The translations under genes were made by a program, and so were the position numbers. From Otatea glauca (Eukaryota; Streptophyta; Magnoliopsida; Poales; Poaceae), in assembly GCA_036346275.1 (NCBI GenBank), contig CM070724.1:51399038-51463037 (forward strand): a stretch of DNA of 64,000 bases, given 5' to 3'. Positions 46,562-58,818 of this stretch are shown here, in pieces; positions within the stretch are counted from its first letter, which is position 1; every line of letters begins with the position of its first letter. The notes beneath the pieces are model-generated. The model made no database searches and was not told the origin of the DNA. It saw only the letters and a list, made by a program, of their open reading frames with translations.

Positions 46562-49500
46562 ATGGCCACGGCCGGCTCCTCGTCGCCACCCAAGCTGCAC
46601 GCCGATGATTCGCCGGAGACGTCCTTCTCCGGCGAGAAGGTGTACGTGGCGGTGGGGAGGGAGTCCAGGGCCACGCTGCTGTGGGCGCTGCACAAAATCC
46701 CCAAAGACGCCGCCTTTGTGCTGGTTCATGTCCACTCACCTCCCAAGTTCCTGCCCGTCTGTACGTCCCCCTCTTCCCGCTCATAACCGTTCCTCACTGC
46801 AAAAGAAAGGTTTTTGTTTCTGATGATCAGAGATGCGTTTATTGTTTGTGTTCTGTTGGCTCAATTCGTGTAGTTTTCTAGCTTGAACGGGGTCAAAATT
46901 AGACTGGCCCAATCGCTTCATTCTCCATAATTTCTGCAAATTTACCTACTCTAGCGTTCCCCTGTGTGCAAATTTACCTGCTCTAGCGTTCCCCTGTGTG
47001 CAATTTACCCACTGCACTCAAGGAGGAGATTCTGTTTCCTTCTTTTATTTTTCCCATCGTTGCCACCTACCATGGGCTTCAAATCCATCCTGATAACTTT
47101 TTCTAATTTGCCGCTTCCTATATTACAAGACGTATTTACTCAGTGTCCACTCTTTTTAACAAAAGAGCAATCCAAGTGTGTGTCCAAACGCCACAGGGAA
47201 ATGCTGTTCACTTTTTCGTTACTTGATTAGAATTTTGGGTTCAGATATTCAGGCTCCAATGTTGTGTGCAGCGGGTGTCATGATTCCTGCTAGCCAGCTG
47301 GAGGAGCAGGAGCTGATTGCATACAAGAAGATGGATCTACAAAGAATCAATGAAAGTTTGGATCAATACCTACTCTTATGTGCACAAGAAAAGGTTTGCC
47401 TGTTTCAGACATTTATCTTCATCTTCAACATTAGAACTGGAGAAGATAAAACTTCAAACCAGCTGTATCTCTTAGAATGCAATGCAAATTATCATGTGCA
47501 ACAAGCATGGTTATTAAAGCGATAAGGCGAGGCGACTCACCACCTTTTTACTGTCAAACCGCTTAAGGCACACGGCTAGGCGACACCATTCACACATCAA
47601 AATTTAACATTTAACAATAGCTTCAAGCCATCAACCATTAAGTTAATGGCTTGATGCTACTGTTAAATGGCATTAACATTTAACAGCAAAATGTAAGGAT
47701 CCACAGTCTTGCAAACACATAGCACAACCACAACGCCTTTCTACGATCAATTCGGAGCTTCTAAGGTTCAAATTAGAAGAATCTAATACATCTAATGATA
47801 CAGGGGTTTGCCCGATCTTCACAGCGTAGGATTTGGATACTCACATGATCTCTTGATGAACACTAGTTGATCCTCCGCAGCCAGATGCAATGGGCTTGCA
47901 ACTCTTCGATTCATCAAAATCACACATGTTGAACTTCATGGACATCGAGTGAAGTATATCGATCTCCCAAATCCCAATGAAAGACAGAACGATCTTTGGA
48001 AGAGGTTGCCCAATTCTTCTCTATGGACATGCAATGAGGAAGAACAAGCGAAGAACGCTTAATAGATGCAAAATAGTTATCTTATTAATTTGGTGCCTCT
48101 CTTTTACAATAGAATAGATCTAAATATATAAAGGAGAAAAAAATAGAAAAACCGTACGACACCGAAACTAGTTCTAGTACTGTTCATGAAAACAGGGATT
48201 TGGTATTGTGGCGTGCGCCATTCGGCACTATAGCAACCAAAAATCCATATGGTTCTGAATGCTGATCATGCATGGGGGTATTGTAGCACTGAACCGCATT
48301 TTCAACTCCGTGGTACTGTTTTCCTTCCGGGCCTTTCAAACGTATCTTTACTTTAGGTTTGTCTAGATCAACTACAAGCCTACATATAATTAAATAAAAT
48401 AGTAGTAGCTCTGTATCTCCATATGCAATAATAATATATCCAATAAAATTAGAGTCCACCTGGCGATATTTAATGCGGCTTAATAATTCTTTCCAGTCAA
48501 ATAATGAATTTGACTTAAAAGTGCTAAGCGTGTGTGTGTTCGCATCATCTAAGGACTAATATACACTATCTATAAACCTGGAGGACTGCATCTCAAAAAA
48601 ATAAAAAAATCCCAATCAGCTACTTAACCCTAGCGCTGCCCTCTCTACAAATGTTGCTGCTTCATTTCCACTGCTCGCCAGACCCACGCCGCCCACCTCC
48701 GGCCGCTCTAGATAGGCTGCCACCGAGAGTACACCGCCACTAGATCGACGCCGCCATCCACCGCCTCCGCATCCTCCCTTGCTTCTTCCGTCACTCCGGC
48801 GAGGGTTGTTAATGCGCCGTAGGGAGCAAGTGGCGGCTCGAGCTAGGATCACGGATCCACTAGTAGCTCAGGTGGGGACGGCCAGATCTAGCCTTCTTCC
48901 TCGACTCCGGAGCTGGCAGGGATGGGATGCCAGCGGCCGACGGTAAGTTCTCTCTCTCACTCGACGCCCACCTCAGCCGTCCCCGACGCCATACTCCGCC
49001 TAAGCGACGTTTTGGCCGTAAGGCGGATGCCATAGTATGTCCGACAAGGAGAGACCATGGCGAACCCCCCTTGACCGCCTTACCGCTTAAGCGACGCTTT
49101 AATAACCATGGCAACAAGATTTTATAAACGCATAATTTATGTTGCAGAATATCATGCTGGCTAATCCATGATGGTAATGCTCAGTCTCTACTATATATCT
49201 CACAGGTACAAGCTGACAAGATGGTGGTTGAATCAGATGATGTTGCAAATGGATTAGTGGAGCTCATTTCTGAGCATCATGTTACTGTGCTTGTCATGGG
49301 GGCAGCGGCCGATAAGCATTATACAAAGTCTGTGCCAAATTTCTGAATGATTTCTTTATACACTTTCATAATTAAACGCTTTGTGGTCATAGCGAATATT
49401 AGTGAGGAACCATGGGTTTAATGTTTGTAGAGAGTCATACGTTTCCTTTGGAGAACTGTTGGTTTTTATTCTATTAGCTAAAACAAGTTGTTCAAGATAA

Positions 49501-52500
49501 TTAAATGCGACACAGTTAAAAAAAGATAATTAAATGTTAAACCAACTTGCATAGTTGCTTATTGTTTGGTTTCCAGAAGAAGCTTCAGTGTTTCTACTCC
49601 TTCAGTACGTACCAAAATCTGTAATAATATATGCTCTGTTAGTTCACTAAAACCAAACTCCTGGTTTCAAGAGTTCAGGAAAATGAAGGTTCTGAAGTCC
49701 AAGAAAGCACAAGTTGTAGAACAGAAGGCAGATCCTTTCTGCAAAATATGGTTCGTTTGCAAAGGAACGCTGGTTTACCGTAGGTATGGCTGGTGAGCTG
49801 GGAATATTCTTTACTTATGTTCTTAGAATTGCATCGCAGACTTCCAGCCTGCAATCAATTTGCATTTGACATGTTTTCCTTTCTTTGCTTTCCCTACACT
49901 AGGAGGGCTGGCCCCCTTAGCCATGAAGCAATGCACGAGTGTAGGCAAAAGTCTGTTGCTTCACAGTTTTCAGTGGAGAGATCAACTAGCTTGTCAGAGA
50001 GGTGGTGTGTTTCAAACACATGGCTACACAAACCAAACCTTGGACCACAGATTGAAAGGATTAGCCCATACCCATCCTATGACAACGAAAAGGTAAACAC
50101 AATTATGTAATGTTGGATCTGTATTTTTGGCATACTTAAGATTAAGTAGTTACTCTTCTAGCAACAAAAAAGTTGCTTTATTTAGTTTCTCTAGAGAGAT
50201 TTCAAGGCTATTAGTAATCAATATGCATGTGCGTTTTAATTATGGTCCCTGATGGAGCAATCAGTAATGCATCTGCACTTCAAATGTGATCCATGATGGA
50301 GCATTTGCTTGACAAATACATAATTAGATGATCGATACATCATAGGCCTTTTGATCTGGTAGGCAGTAGCCCACCACTTTGTACTAACTTATAGAACTCC
50401 ACATTGTCGTAATGGCAGTGAACACAGTTAAATAATCAAGAAAATCTTGATGTGTGAAATTTTTACCTGATCTCGTGCAGCAAGATGTTAAAGAATTTGA
50501 CGAGTCTGACAATAAATTCCAGCATATATTCATGGAGTTGCAGAGTGCAAGACAAGAAGCTTATGAAGAGAAATGCAGGCGTGAGAAGGCGGAAAGAGAG
50601 TTATTTGAAGCTTTCCAGAAAGTAAGAGTATCTTAATTTACATTTATCAGTCATATCTTAATTTACATTTATCAGTCATATCGTGGGAGAAACTCTTATA
50701 ACTGTGAATGTGAGAAACTCTTATGACTTTGCATGTGGGCCACTTCCAGAAACATAACTGTGGGTAATAAATTTGGAAACATTGTTTTCGGTAACTGCCA
50801 GCTACAAAGTTGAACAAAAACCTTTGTATGACGTTTAACTTCCCCAACAGGTACGAGACTCCGAGAATTTGTACTTTGGAGAACTGAAGCAAAAGAATGA
50901 AATAGAGGAAAAGTTGACAACAACAATGGAGGAAGTTGAGAGCCTAACAAAAACAACTGATGAACTTTGTGCAAAACTTCAAGAGGAACGTGAGAAAATA
51001 TTGGCCCTGGAGAAGCGAAGTGCCCATTCTGACCGTATCATCAAGGATTTGATGTTGCAGCGTGACAAAGTGGTAAGAGAGGCAGAAGCACTACGGGTAA
51101 AGAAAGGAGAATCCACTACAGCCGCAGAGGGGACAATGCACATCACAGAGATATCCTGCTCAGAGATTAACGAAGCTACTGACAACTTTGACCACTCATT
51201 GAAGGTTGGAGAAAGTGTATATGGAAGTGTATATAAGGGATTTCTTCGGCACACCAGCGTAGCTATAAAGAAGTTGAATCCTGAAAGCACACAGTCACAG
51301 TCACAGTTCAATCAAGAGGTTAAATTCTTGATTCTAGTTACTTGCCTTTATATCAAGTGAATTGACACTTTGTTGGTTCAAATTAAGTACTGTCTTGCAG
51401 ACAGTTAAATTGTTCTTGTTGCCTACTTTACAGGTGGAGATTCTCAGCAGGGTGCGGCATCCAAACCTTGTTACTCTTATAGGAGCATGCAAGGACGCTA
51501 AAGCTCTTGTCTATGAATACATGCCCAATGGAAGCTTGGATGACCGCCTGGCTTGCAAGGACAATTCTAAGCCTCTTAGTTGGCAGTTGCGTACCCGCAT
51601 CGCTTCAAACATTTGCTCCACACTCATTTTCCTCCATTCTAGTAAACCCCATAGCATCATTCACAGTGACTTGAAAGCATCTAACATTCTTCTTGATGGA
51701 AATAATGTAGCTAAGCTCAGCGGTTTTGGCGTATGCCGAATGTTAACTGATGAGTTCAAGGCCACAACCACTCTATATCGTCATACCCACCCAAAAGGCT
51801 CTTTTGCATACATTGATCCTGAATACCTTATCTCTGGTGATCTGACACCCCAATCTGATGTATATTCTTTTGGTATCGTACTCCTGCGCCTCTTGACTGG
51901 AAGATCAGGATTTGGTCTATCGAAAGATGTGCAACAGGCGGTGCAAAAGGGTTGCTTGCAAGCAATATTGGATTCATCCGCTGGGGACTGGCCTGCTTTG
52001 CACGCTGAGCAATTGGCTCGGGTAGGTCTAAGATGTTGTGAAATCAGAAGAAAAAACCGTCCTGACCTGCAAACGGAGGTTTGGACTGTACTTGAACCAA
52101 TGTTGAAGTCTGCTTCTATTATGCTATGTTCACTGTCATTTAAATCAGTATCGGAAGACCTTGGTGGTGTGCCATCCTACTTCATCTGTCCAATACTACA
52201 GGTGAGTCATACATTTTACCTGGTGAATGTCCTTTTCCTCCTTACTGTCATGTTTGGCAATTGGTATGTCATACTATGGAAGGATATCCATTTCCAGGCT
52301 TTTTTTTGTGTAAAATCTCTGAAGGATGTCAGTCATTTGATTAGCATTAAATTTATCTTGAACTTTTGTTTTCCATTTATTATTATTAAGTGATTCCAGA
52401 CAAGACTAGTTGATTTCTTGCATAGACAGCACTTGTGTTTTCAGTTTTGTTCTACCTTTGCATTTCTGCGTTGCAGGATGTCATGAGAGAGCCTCTAATT

Positions 52501-52665
52501 GCAGCAGATGGTTTTACCTATGAAGCCGAGGCTATAAGGGAATGGTTTGACAGTGGCCACCATACATCACCCATGACAAACCTTGAGCTACCCCACCGTG
52601 ATCTTTTGCCCAACCATGCCCTCCGTTCTGCAATTCAAGAATGGCTGCAGACAAATGCAGAATAA
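46562..52665 (+). CDS. Gene 2: USP-like / pseudokinase / U-box protein
   Basis: Nine exons: 46562-46760, 47245-47393, 49206-49327, 49679-49783, 49903-50092, 50481-50621, 50851-51318, 51434-52201, 52477-52665. The total is about 776 residues, all in phase. Exon 4 (105 bp) and exon 9 (189 bp) have the same length as in gene 1. The USP-like domain starts at KVYVAVGRESRATLLWAL. A coiled coil (exons 6-7) and the kinase fold follow. VAIKK and HSDLKASN are kept, but the glycine loop is GESVYGSV and the DFG motif is GFG (KLSGFGVCR), so phosphotransfer is doubtful. The U-box is canonical: PSYFICPILQDVMREPLIAA, DGFTYEAEAIREWF. It is likely an E3 ligase in which the kinase fold serves as a docking module. 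Intron 2 carries a hAT insertion. Confidence 0.9.
47506..49110. mobile_element. hAT-type non-autonomous transposon in intron 2 of gene 2
   Basis: It is 1605 bp. Both ends read CATGGTTATTAAAGCG inwards (left 47506; reverse complement at the right, ending 49110). A perfect 8-bp target duplication, GCAACAAG, lies at 47498-47505 and 49111-49118. CA-starting inverted repeats and an 8-bp TSD indicate the hAT superfamily. No transposase is seen. The right half is GC-rich and includes short open stretches on both strands without recognisable domains. Confidence 0.85.
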
Positions 52666-54420
52666 TATGTTTGCTTTCTCATCGTGAAACTTAGAAAGGA
52701 AAATTATGCCCTTTACTCCTTATACTGAAGATGCGCCTGTGTCACCAGGGTTAATAGGCAGTTAGGCACAAACCACAAGAAACCAAACGTTTCCGTGTGT
52801 CTTCTGAAATAATGACTAAAGGTATACACATCGGTATTTGTTTTGTTTTTCACTTTCTTTTGGCAAAACTTATATATAAAATGTAATAAACTTGGAGATA
52901 CCTCTGCTCCATCAGTGGCATGTTGAATATTGTACAGGGATTTATAAAGTGAAAACTGTCTTGGTGATGATACAGTTGTTCTTTTAGTCCATGTAGCGAG
53001 TTCTGACTTCTGAGAGGTGGGCATGCACACTGCTTGGGTGAACATTCAGTATTGCTGTGGTAGCGGCCTCTGAATGTTGATGGCTGGTAGATGGAAGTAG
53101 GAATGGAGCTATCAATTCAGAACGTCACCGTTTAAAACCATATATATTATATCGTCATGTTTACATGTTACAGCCATTCTGAATGTCTATTAAATTTGCA
53201 GAGTCATTCTGTCTGACCTGAAAGTCTGAAACAGCCAAAACTGAACCGATCAAAAGGACCCTGATCAGTGCTAATGAATTCATAAGTACGTTTGCCTCCT
53301 GCCCTCTTGTTAATGACACAAAGTCATCGAGTTGGACAAAACCTTCTTTTCGAAGAAGTGTCTAATGCCCAAATTTGTCAAAGTTTCTTACGTATTCTAG
53401 TTGCTGAAAGAATTCAACAGGTAAGATGTCGTTGTCTCAAATGACTGACCAAATTGCCAGTGAGTACAATATGCCCAGAAACTTAGAAAACGAATTATGC
53501 GTGACGAATCAACTGGGATCCTCTGAAGTAATCAGGAGAAATTGTGCTGCCTTGCAGTCGCAGTCTATCCGATCAAAAATTTTACCTCGCATTGCGCACA
53601 GGACATATGGAGGTTGATTTCTCGCAAGAATCCAATTCATCGTCTAACCTGTCAGGACTGCACCCTTGTGCAATTTCTTCTCTAAGTGCACTTAGCGTTC
53701 AAATGACTCCTATGGAGCTTCCAATGCATACATAGAAGTTGCAACCTCGATCTTCATGTATCCTAGCAGTCGAAGGAATAATGCCGGTATATGCTGTTCC
53801 ACTCATGTTAGAAAAAGTCAGGAGGTGTCTTGATGACTATTTGACACCTTGAGAGCGAGAATTTTGTCCTTGGGGGGAAGAACAAGGGCCAAATGTCCAA
53901 TCGGTATTCACCAGTGCCCATCAGAATCCAAAGATATTAATTGCATTCTTTGATGTGCACAGCTGCATTGCCGTTGCCGGCCAGGCAGATGCGATGGGAC
54001 GACTTCATTGCTAAGCATCAAAAGTCAGTCGTCGAGGACGGACAGGCAGCACGTACTTTCCCTTCTTCTTGGATGTAGTGGAAATTTCGCGAACTCATAG
54101 GCCGTACATAGCTGAAATACCAGGCTTTCTAACACACTCTCATAAATAATTACAGATGATGAATTTAGTTCGAAAAATCGAAAATAAAACATGGAGTTTA
54201 TTGGAGTATCTCAAGTCAACAGAGATCCAAGAAAATTTGTGTGAATTTATTTGCTTTTGATACGCATGAACCAGCCAGGCACGCAGGACAAGTTTTCCGG
54301 TCACCAAAATACCACACATTACTGTAAGTCTGGTCTTTTGTAAATTGGAGTGGCTAGTGAGAGGGTAAAACAGTGTTCCCTAAATTGAAACTCGAGTTTT
54401 CTCATCGGACTACACTAGGG
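52666..54420. other. Downstream region of gene 2
   Basis: The first 400 bp are the probable 3' UTR and are similar to 63290-63640 downstream of gene 3 (shared GAATATTGTACAGGG, CATGTAGCGAGTTCT and CATTCAGTATTGCTGTG). Short open stretches at 53426-53735 show no recognisable domain. Confidence 0.5.
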
Positions 54421-54867
54421 TGTTAGATTTAGGTTTTAACTAGAAATTAAACTAGCTAGCCTAAGACATGATCACTAAAACATAATGCGGAAATAGACGT
54501 TAGATGAACTGACCCGGAGAGGATGAAGCCATTAGGGTTCCCGGTAGGAGTTCTTGGCATCGGTGGAGAGGAAAAAGAACTGATGTGCGCGATGAAGACA
54601 ACCGGGAGCACCGTGATTCTCACGGTGATGGTGAGGATCTTCGATAACCTTGCGCCAAAACCTTTGATCGGAAGGGTCTTTCAGGTAGAGGCAAAACTCA
54701 AGATTAAAACTAAAAAACTGGAGTGCCGGTCTCTCCCTTTTTAATGTGGCGCTGGCTATCGGGACCTAACTGAATTTTCAGTTGGAGAGCTCCCGATCAT
54801 AGTGCGTCATGGTGGGGTTTAGCCCATAATTTTCGGATCTGGCTGTTAGCCAAGATCATATCCAACA
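54421..54867 (-). repeat. 3' LTR of a Ty1/copia element
   Basis: It is 447 bp, TGTTAGATTTAGG...ATCCAACA on the plus strand; on the minus strand it begins TGTTGGATATGATC. Directly upstream (minus strand) is ATCAAGTGGGAGAA (54881-54868), a typical copia polypurine tract. The five bases outside, TAGGG, may be the target-site copy; the other copy is lost with the 5' LTR. Confidence 0.8.
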
Positions 54868-55068
54868 TTCTCCCACTTGATTGTAAGGCTAACATCACCA
54901 AGATAAAGTTCACACTAAACAGAACAATACACCAAGATAAAGTATTACAATGATTAATTTAAGCACCGCTGCAACCCCAGTATCTATAGTGCATCATTCT
55001 ATCTCGATAGGATAATTACTTATTCTTAACGGGAGTTGGTTTTATACTTATGATCCTCATTTCCAGAA

Positions 55069-57801
55069 TCAGAGGCTTTCCAATAAACCCATGCCGGCAA
55101 CATGCTCTCGAAAGAGACTGGGTGGTAAGCCTTTAGTAAGTGGATCCGCAAGCATAGACTCAGTACTTATATGCTTGACATCAATAGTCTGATCCTGAAT
55201 TCTATCTTTCACAACATGATACTTAATGTCAACGTGTTTGGCAGCACCACTTGACTTGTTGTTACTAGAATAGAATACTGCGGCTTTGTTATCGCAGTAC
55301 AACTTTAGTGGTCTAGAAATACTATCAACCACCTTTAGGTCCAGGATAAAATTATTTAGCCATATTGCCTGTCCTGTAGCTTCATAACGTGCCACAAATT
55401 CAGCTTGCATCGTTGAAGATACCGTAGTGTTTGTTTGGAGCTTTTTCATGAAATAGCTCCTCTTGCGAGGGTGAAGATATAACCTGATGTCGACCTCTTA
55501 CTATTAACACACCCGCCAAATCAGCATCTGAATGACCAATGACTTTAAGGTCTCAGACTTCTCATATGTGAGCATGTAATCTTTAGTACCTTGAATGTAA
55601 CGTAAGACTTTCTTTACAGCCTTCCAGTGGCCCAGTCCTGGATTCGACTGATATCTGCTAAGCATCCCGGTAACAAGCGCATACAAACTTGAGCATACAT
55701 AATGCTTCTGACAGCTGAAGTATAAGGAATCGACTTCATCTGATCAGATTCTAATTGATTCCTTAGACATTGAAATAGTCCAAATTTATCGCCCTTAACA
55801 ATAGGAGCAGGCGTGGCAGAGCAGTTATGAATATTATATCCCTTAAGTAATATGTCAATGTATGCCTTTTGGGATAAGCCTAATATCCCTTTGGACCTAT
55901 CTCAGTGAATCTCAATGCCCAAAACATAAGAGGCATCACCAAGATCCTTCATGTCAAAATTAGCAGAGAGAAATCTTTTGGTCTCATACAGCATATCCTT
56001 ATTACTGCTAGCCAATAAGATATCATCCACATAAAGAACCAAAATAGTAAATTTGTCATCTTTAGACTTGAAATATATACAATTATCCACTTTATTTTCC
56101 TTAAATCCGAATTTCCTTATTATATTATCGAATTTAAGGAACCATTGTATGGACGCCTGCTTCAGTCCATAAATTGATTTTTTGAGACAACATCCCATAT
56201 GATCCATGCCTTCAATGACAAAACCCTCGGGTTGTGCCATGTAGACATCCTCTTGCAGATCGCCATTAAGGAATGTCGTTTTGACGTCCATTTGATGTAG
56301 CTCCAAATCATAATGGGCCACAAGTGCCATGACAATTCTTAGAAAGTCCTTTTTAGAGACGGAAGAGAAAGTGTCAACATAATCAATCCCTTCACTTTGA
56401 ATAAACTCTTTAGCCACAAGCCTTGCCTTGAACCTTTCGACATTCCCCTTGGAGTCATGCTTAGTTTTGTAGACCCACTTACAGCCTACCTTTTTAACTC
56501 CTTCAGGGATTTCTACTAGGTCCCAAACTTCATTCAGGCTCATAGATTTCATTTCATCTTTCATGGCGTCAAGCCATTCAGATGAATTTTTACTCATCAT
56601 GACCTCTTTAAATGAAATGGGATCATCCACCTTCCCAATATCATGCACATCTTCATTCATGTACACAACATAGTCATTTGGGATGGCGGATCTTCTTTCC
56701 CGTTGTGACCTTCTTAAGGGTTCATTAGAGGTCACAGCCGGTTCCTGAGGTTCATTATCAGGCGCTGCATTATGTCCTTCATTACCAGCCGCTGCATTAT
56801 TTCCTGAGTCCTCAGTGTTAGTTTCTTCTTCAAGACTTTCAACTGGAGATGCATTAATTTGAGGTGCAGGAATAACAGCCTCTCGGATTATCGGTAGAGG
56901 TACATAAACCCAATTTTCCTCAAGATCTATTCTTCTCCCCTCAGAACTCCTACTGATTTCATCATTCTCAAGAAACACATCGTGTATGGTTTCAACAAAT
57001 TTAATAGTCCGATTAGGACAATAAAAACGGTACCCCTTTGACCTTTCTGGGTACCCAATAAAATGGCAACTTACTGTCTTAGTATCTAATTTCTCAATAT
57101 GTGGGTTAAATAGTTTGGCTTCGGCTGCACAGCCCCACACGTGTAAATAATTTAAACTTGGTTTTCTCCCAGTCCATAATTCATAAGGCATCGATGACAT
57201 CGATTTACTGGGAACCCGGTTTTAATATGTGTGCGGCTGTCTTCAAGGCCTCCATCCATAATTTAAATGGTAAACTGGAGTGAGACAGCATACTCCGTAC
57301 CATATTCATAAGTGTACGGTTACGCCTTTCAGCCACTCCATTCTGTTGAGGTTCACCAGGCATGGAATATTGAGCTACTATTCCATTTTCTTCAAGGTAC
57401 TTAGCGAAAGGGCCAGGAATTTGTCCATAAGGTGCATGTTTTCCATAATACTCTCCTCCCCTGTCTGATCTCACTACTTTAATTTTTGAGTTATGCTGAT
57501 TTTCAACCTCAGCCTTAAATATCTTAAATTTATTTAGTGATTCAGACCGTTCCTTAATAGGGTAAATATAACCGTACCGTGAAAAATCATCAGTAAAGGT
57601 TATAAAGAAATCATAACCATCTACTGACATAATAGGGAAGGGACCACAAATGTCAGTATGAATTATTTCTAAAGGACATGAGCTGCGTGTTGCTCCTTTC
57701 TTAATTTGTTTAACGTATTTTCCTTTAATACAATCAATACAAGCGTCAGAGTCAGAAAAATTCAATGGGTGGAGTATCTCTTTCTTAATGAGACGCTCCA
57801 T
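55069..57801 (-). pseudogene. Copia pol: integrase, RT and RNase H
   Basis: Integrase (57801-57205) keeps the D-D-E pattern: HTDICGPFP, VRSDRGGEY, PQQNGVAERRNRTL. A short break follows. RT (57200-55902; 432 open codons) has WDLVEIPEGVKKVGCKWVYK, MDVKTTFLNGDL and LYVDDILLAS, then ends at an early stop after YVLGIEIH. The connection (about 55900-55450) is broken. RNase H (55449-55069) has STMQAEFVARYEA, LYCDNKAA and KHVDIKYHVVKD. At least three breaks make it non-functional as one polyprotein. Confidence 0.85.
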
Positions 57802-57846
57802 TCTCCCCTTCGAAATATGGCCTAAGCAACAATGCCATAGTTTCGA

Positions 57847-58590
57847 CTAGCTCTCATTATCCATATTACGCTTGTGTTTAATAGGAGCATCACACACATT
57901 CAGCAATAAAGAAGACTGCTGAATAGACAACATATAAAGCATATCGTGCTTAGTAGCAAGACCAACATTATTACATTCAAATTGAATCAAACATTTATTG
58001 TCTCCAATAACACAATAATAACCATCATTGTCTAACAGGAAAATAGAAATCAAATTCCTCCTCATGGAGGGGACATAAAAGACATCTTTTAGGAGAAGGG
58101 TGAAGCTGCTCCCCAAAACTAATGGAAGCGTCCTAATAGCCTCAACTTCAGCCTCCTATCCATTGGCGACTCTAAGCCTTCAGTCCTCTTTTATGGTCCT
58201 TAACGAACTGAATCTCTACATCGAATTAGTAACATGCACAATGGCTCTAGAATCAATCCACCAAGAATAATGTGAAAAATCTGTATAAAGTGATTCATCA
58301 ACAAAAGTAATTGTATCGTTACCCTTCTTGGTGAGACGGAAGCCGGCGCACACCTTCTGCACATGTCTCTCCTTTTTACAGAAGCGACAGGTGATGGCAG
58401 TAGGAGATTTCACCCCTTTAGACCCGGATTTGCTTGTTTTCGCCTTAGGATTGGAGGAGAAATTTTCGGATATACTGACCTGACGCGCTCACTGCCACGT
58501 AGACCAAATCCAAGGCACGCTTTAAAATCCCCGGCTGCCTCTCTTCTTTCGCCCTTCTCTGAACTGACGCTTCAACAGGAATAACAAGGC
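57847..58590 (-). pseudogene. Copia gag C-terminus, protease and pre-integrase region
   Basis: The zinc knuckle CRFCKKERHVQKVC lies at about 58400-58350, with His in the expected place. Next is WWIDSRAIVHVT (58270-58230), where the protease motif D-[ST]-G has become D-S-R. LLKDVFYVPSMRRNLISI (58090-58040) is the usual text before the GAG_pre-integrase domain. Most of gag upstream is missing. Confidence 0.75.
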
Positions 58591-58657
58591 ACAAAAGGGT
58601 CGAGGATGACATTGATTATATCGATAAAATGGAGTTGACAAAAGTGGTGCAGCACAA

Positions 58658-58668
58658 ATATATAGGTA
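58658..58668 (+). promoter_or_regulatory. Possible TATA box of gene 3
   Basis: CAAATATATAGG lies about 155 bp before the gene 3 start codon. It is only about 70 bp from the truncated copia edge. Confidence 0.35.
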
Positions 58669-58818
58669 CTTTCACAAGCCTTTTACAGCACTTTCTGAGA
58701 TACTCCACCTTGTCTTGTTTTAGGCCGTGCTAGCTTCTGCTGAACCAGATAGCAAAAGCAGAATCTCGATTTGATTTTTATTATTGGTTTTTGAGGGTAC
58801 ATGTAGGGAGCAAGAAAG

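Larger units (their letters stand above)
54868..58590 (-). mobile_element. Ty1/copia element, 5'-truncated, minus strand
   Basis: The order from right to left is gag zinc knuckle, protease/pre-integrase region, integrase, RT, RNase H, PPT, 3' LTR, which is the copia order. No 5' LTR or PBS is found on the right; similarity stops near 58590. The sequence of RNase H and RT suggests a Tork/TAR-like lineage, with low confidence. Several stops and frameshifts break the single ORF. Confidence 0.82.

Noticed and set aside
48616..49127. Open frames on both strands in the GC-rich part of the hAT element
   Set aside because: No domain similarity seen; includes the terminal inverted repeat, so not a transposase.
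53426..53735. Two short plus-strand frames after gene 2
   Set aside because: No domain and no link by splicing to gene 2; kept only as intergenic sequence.
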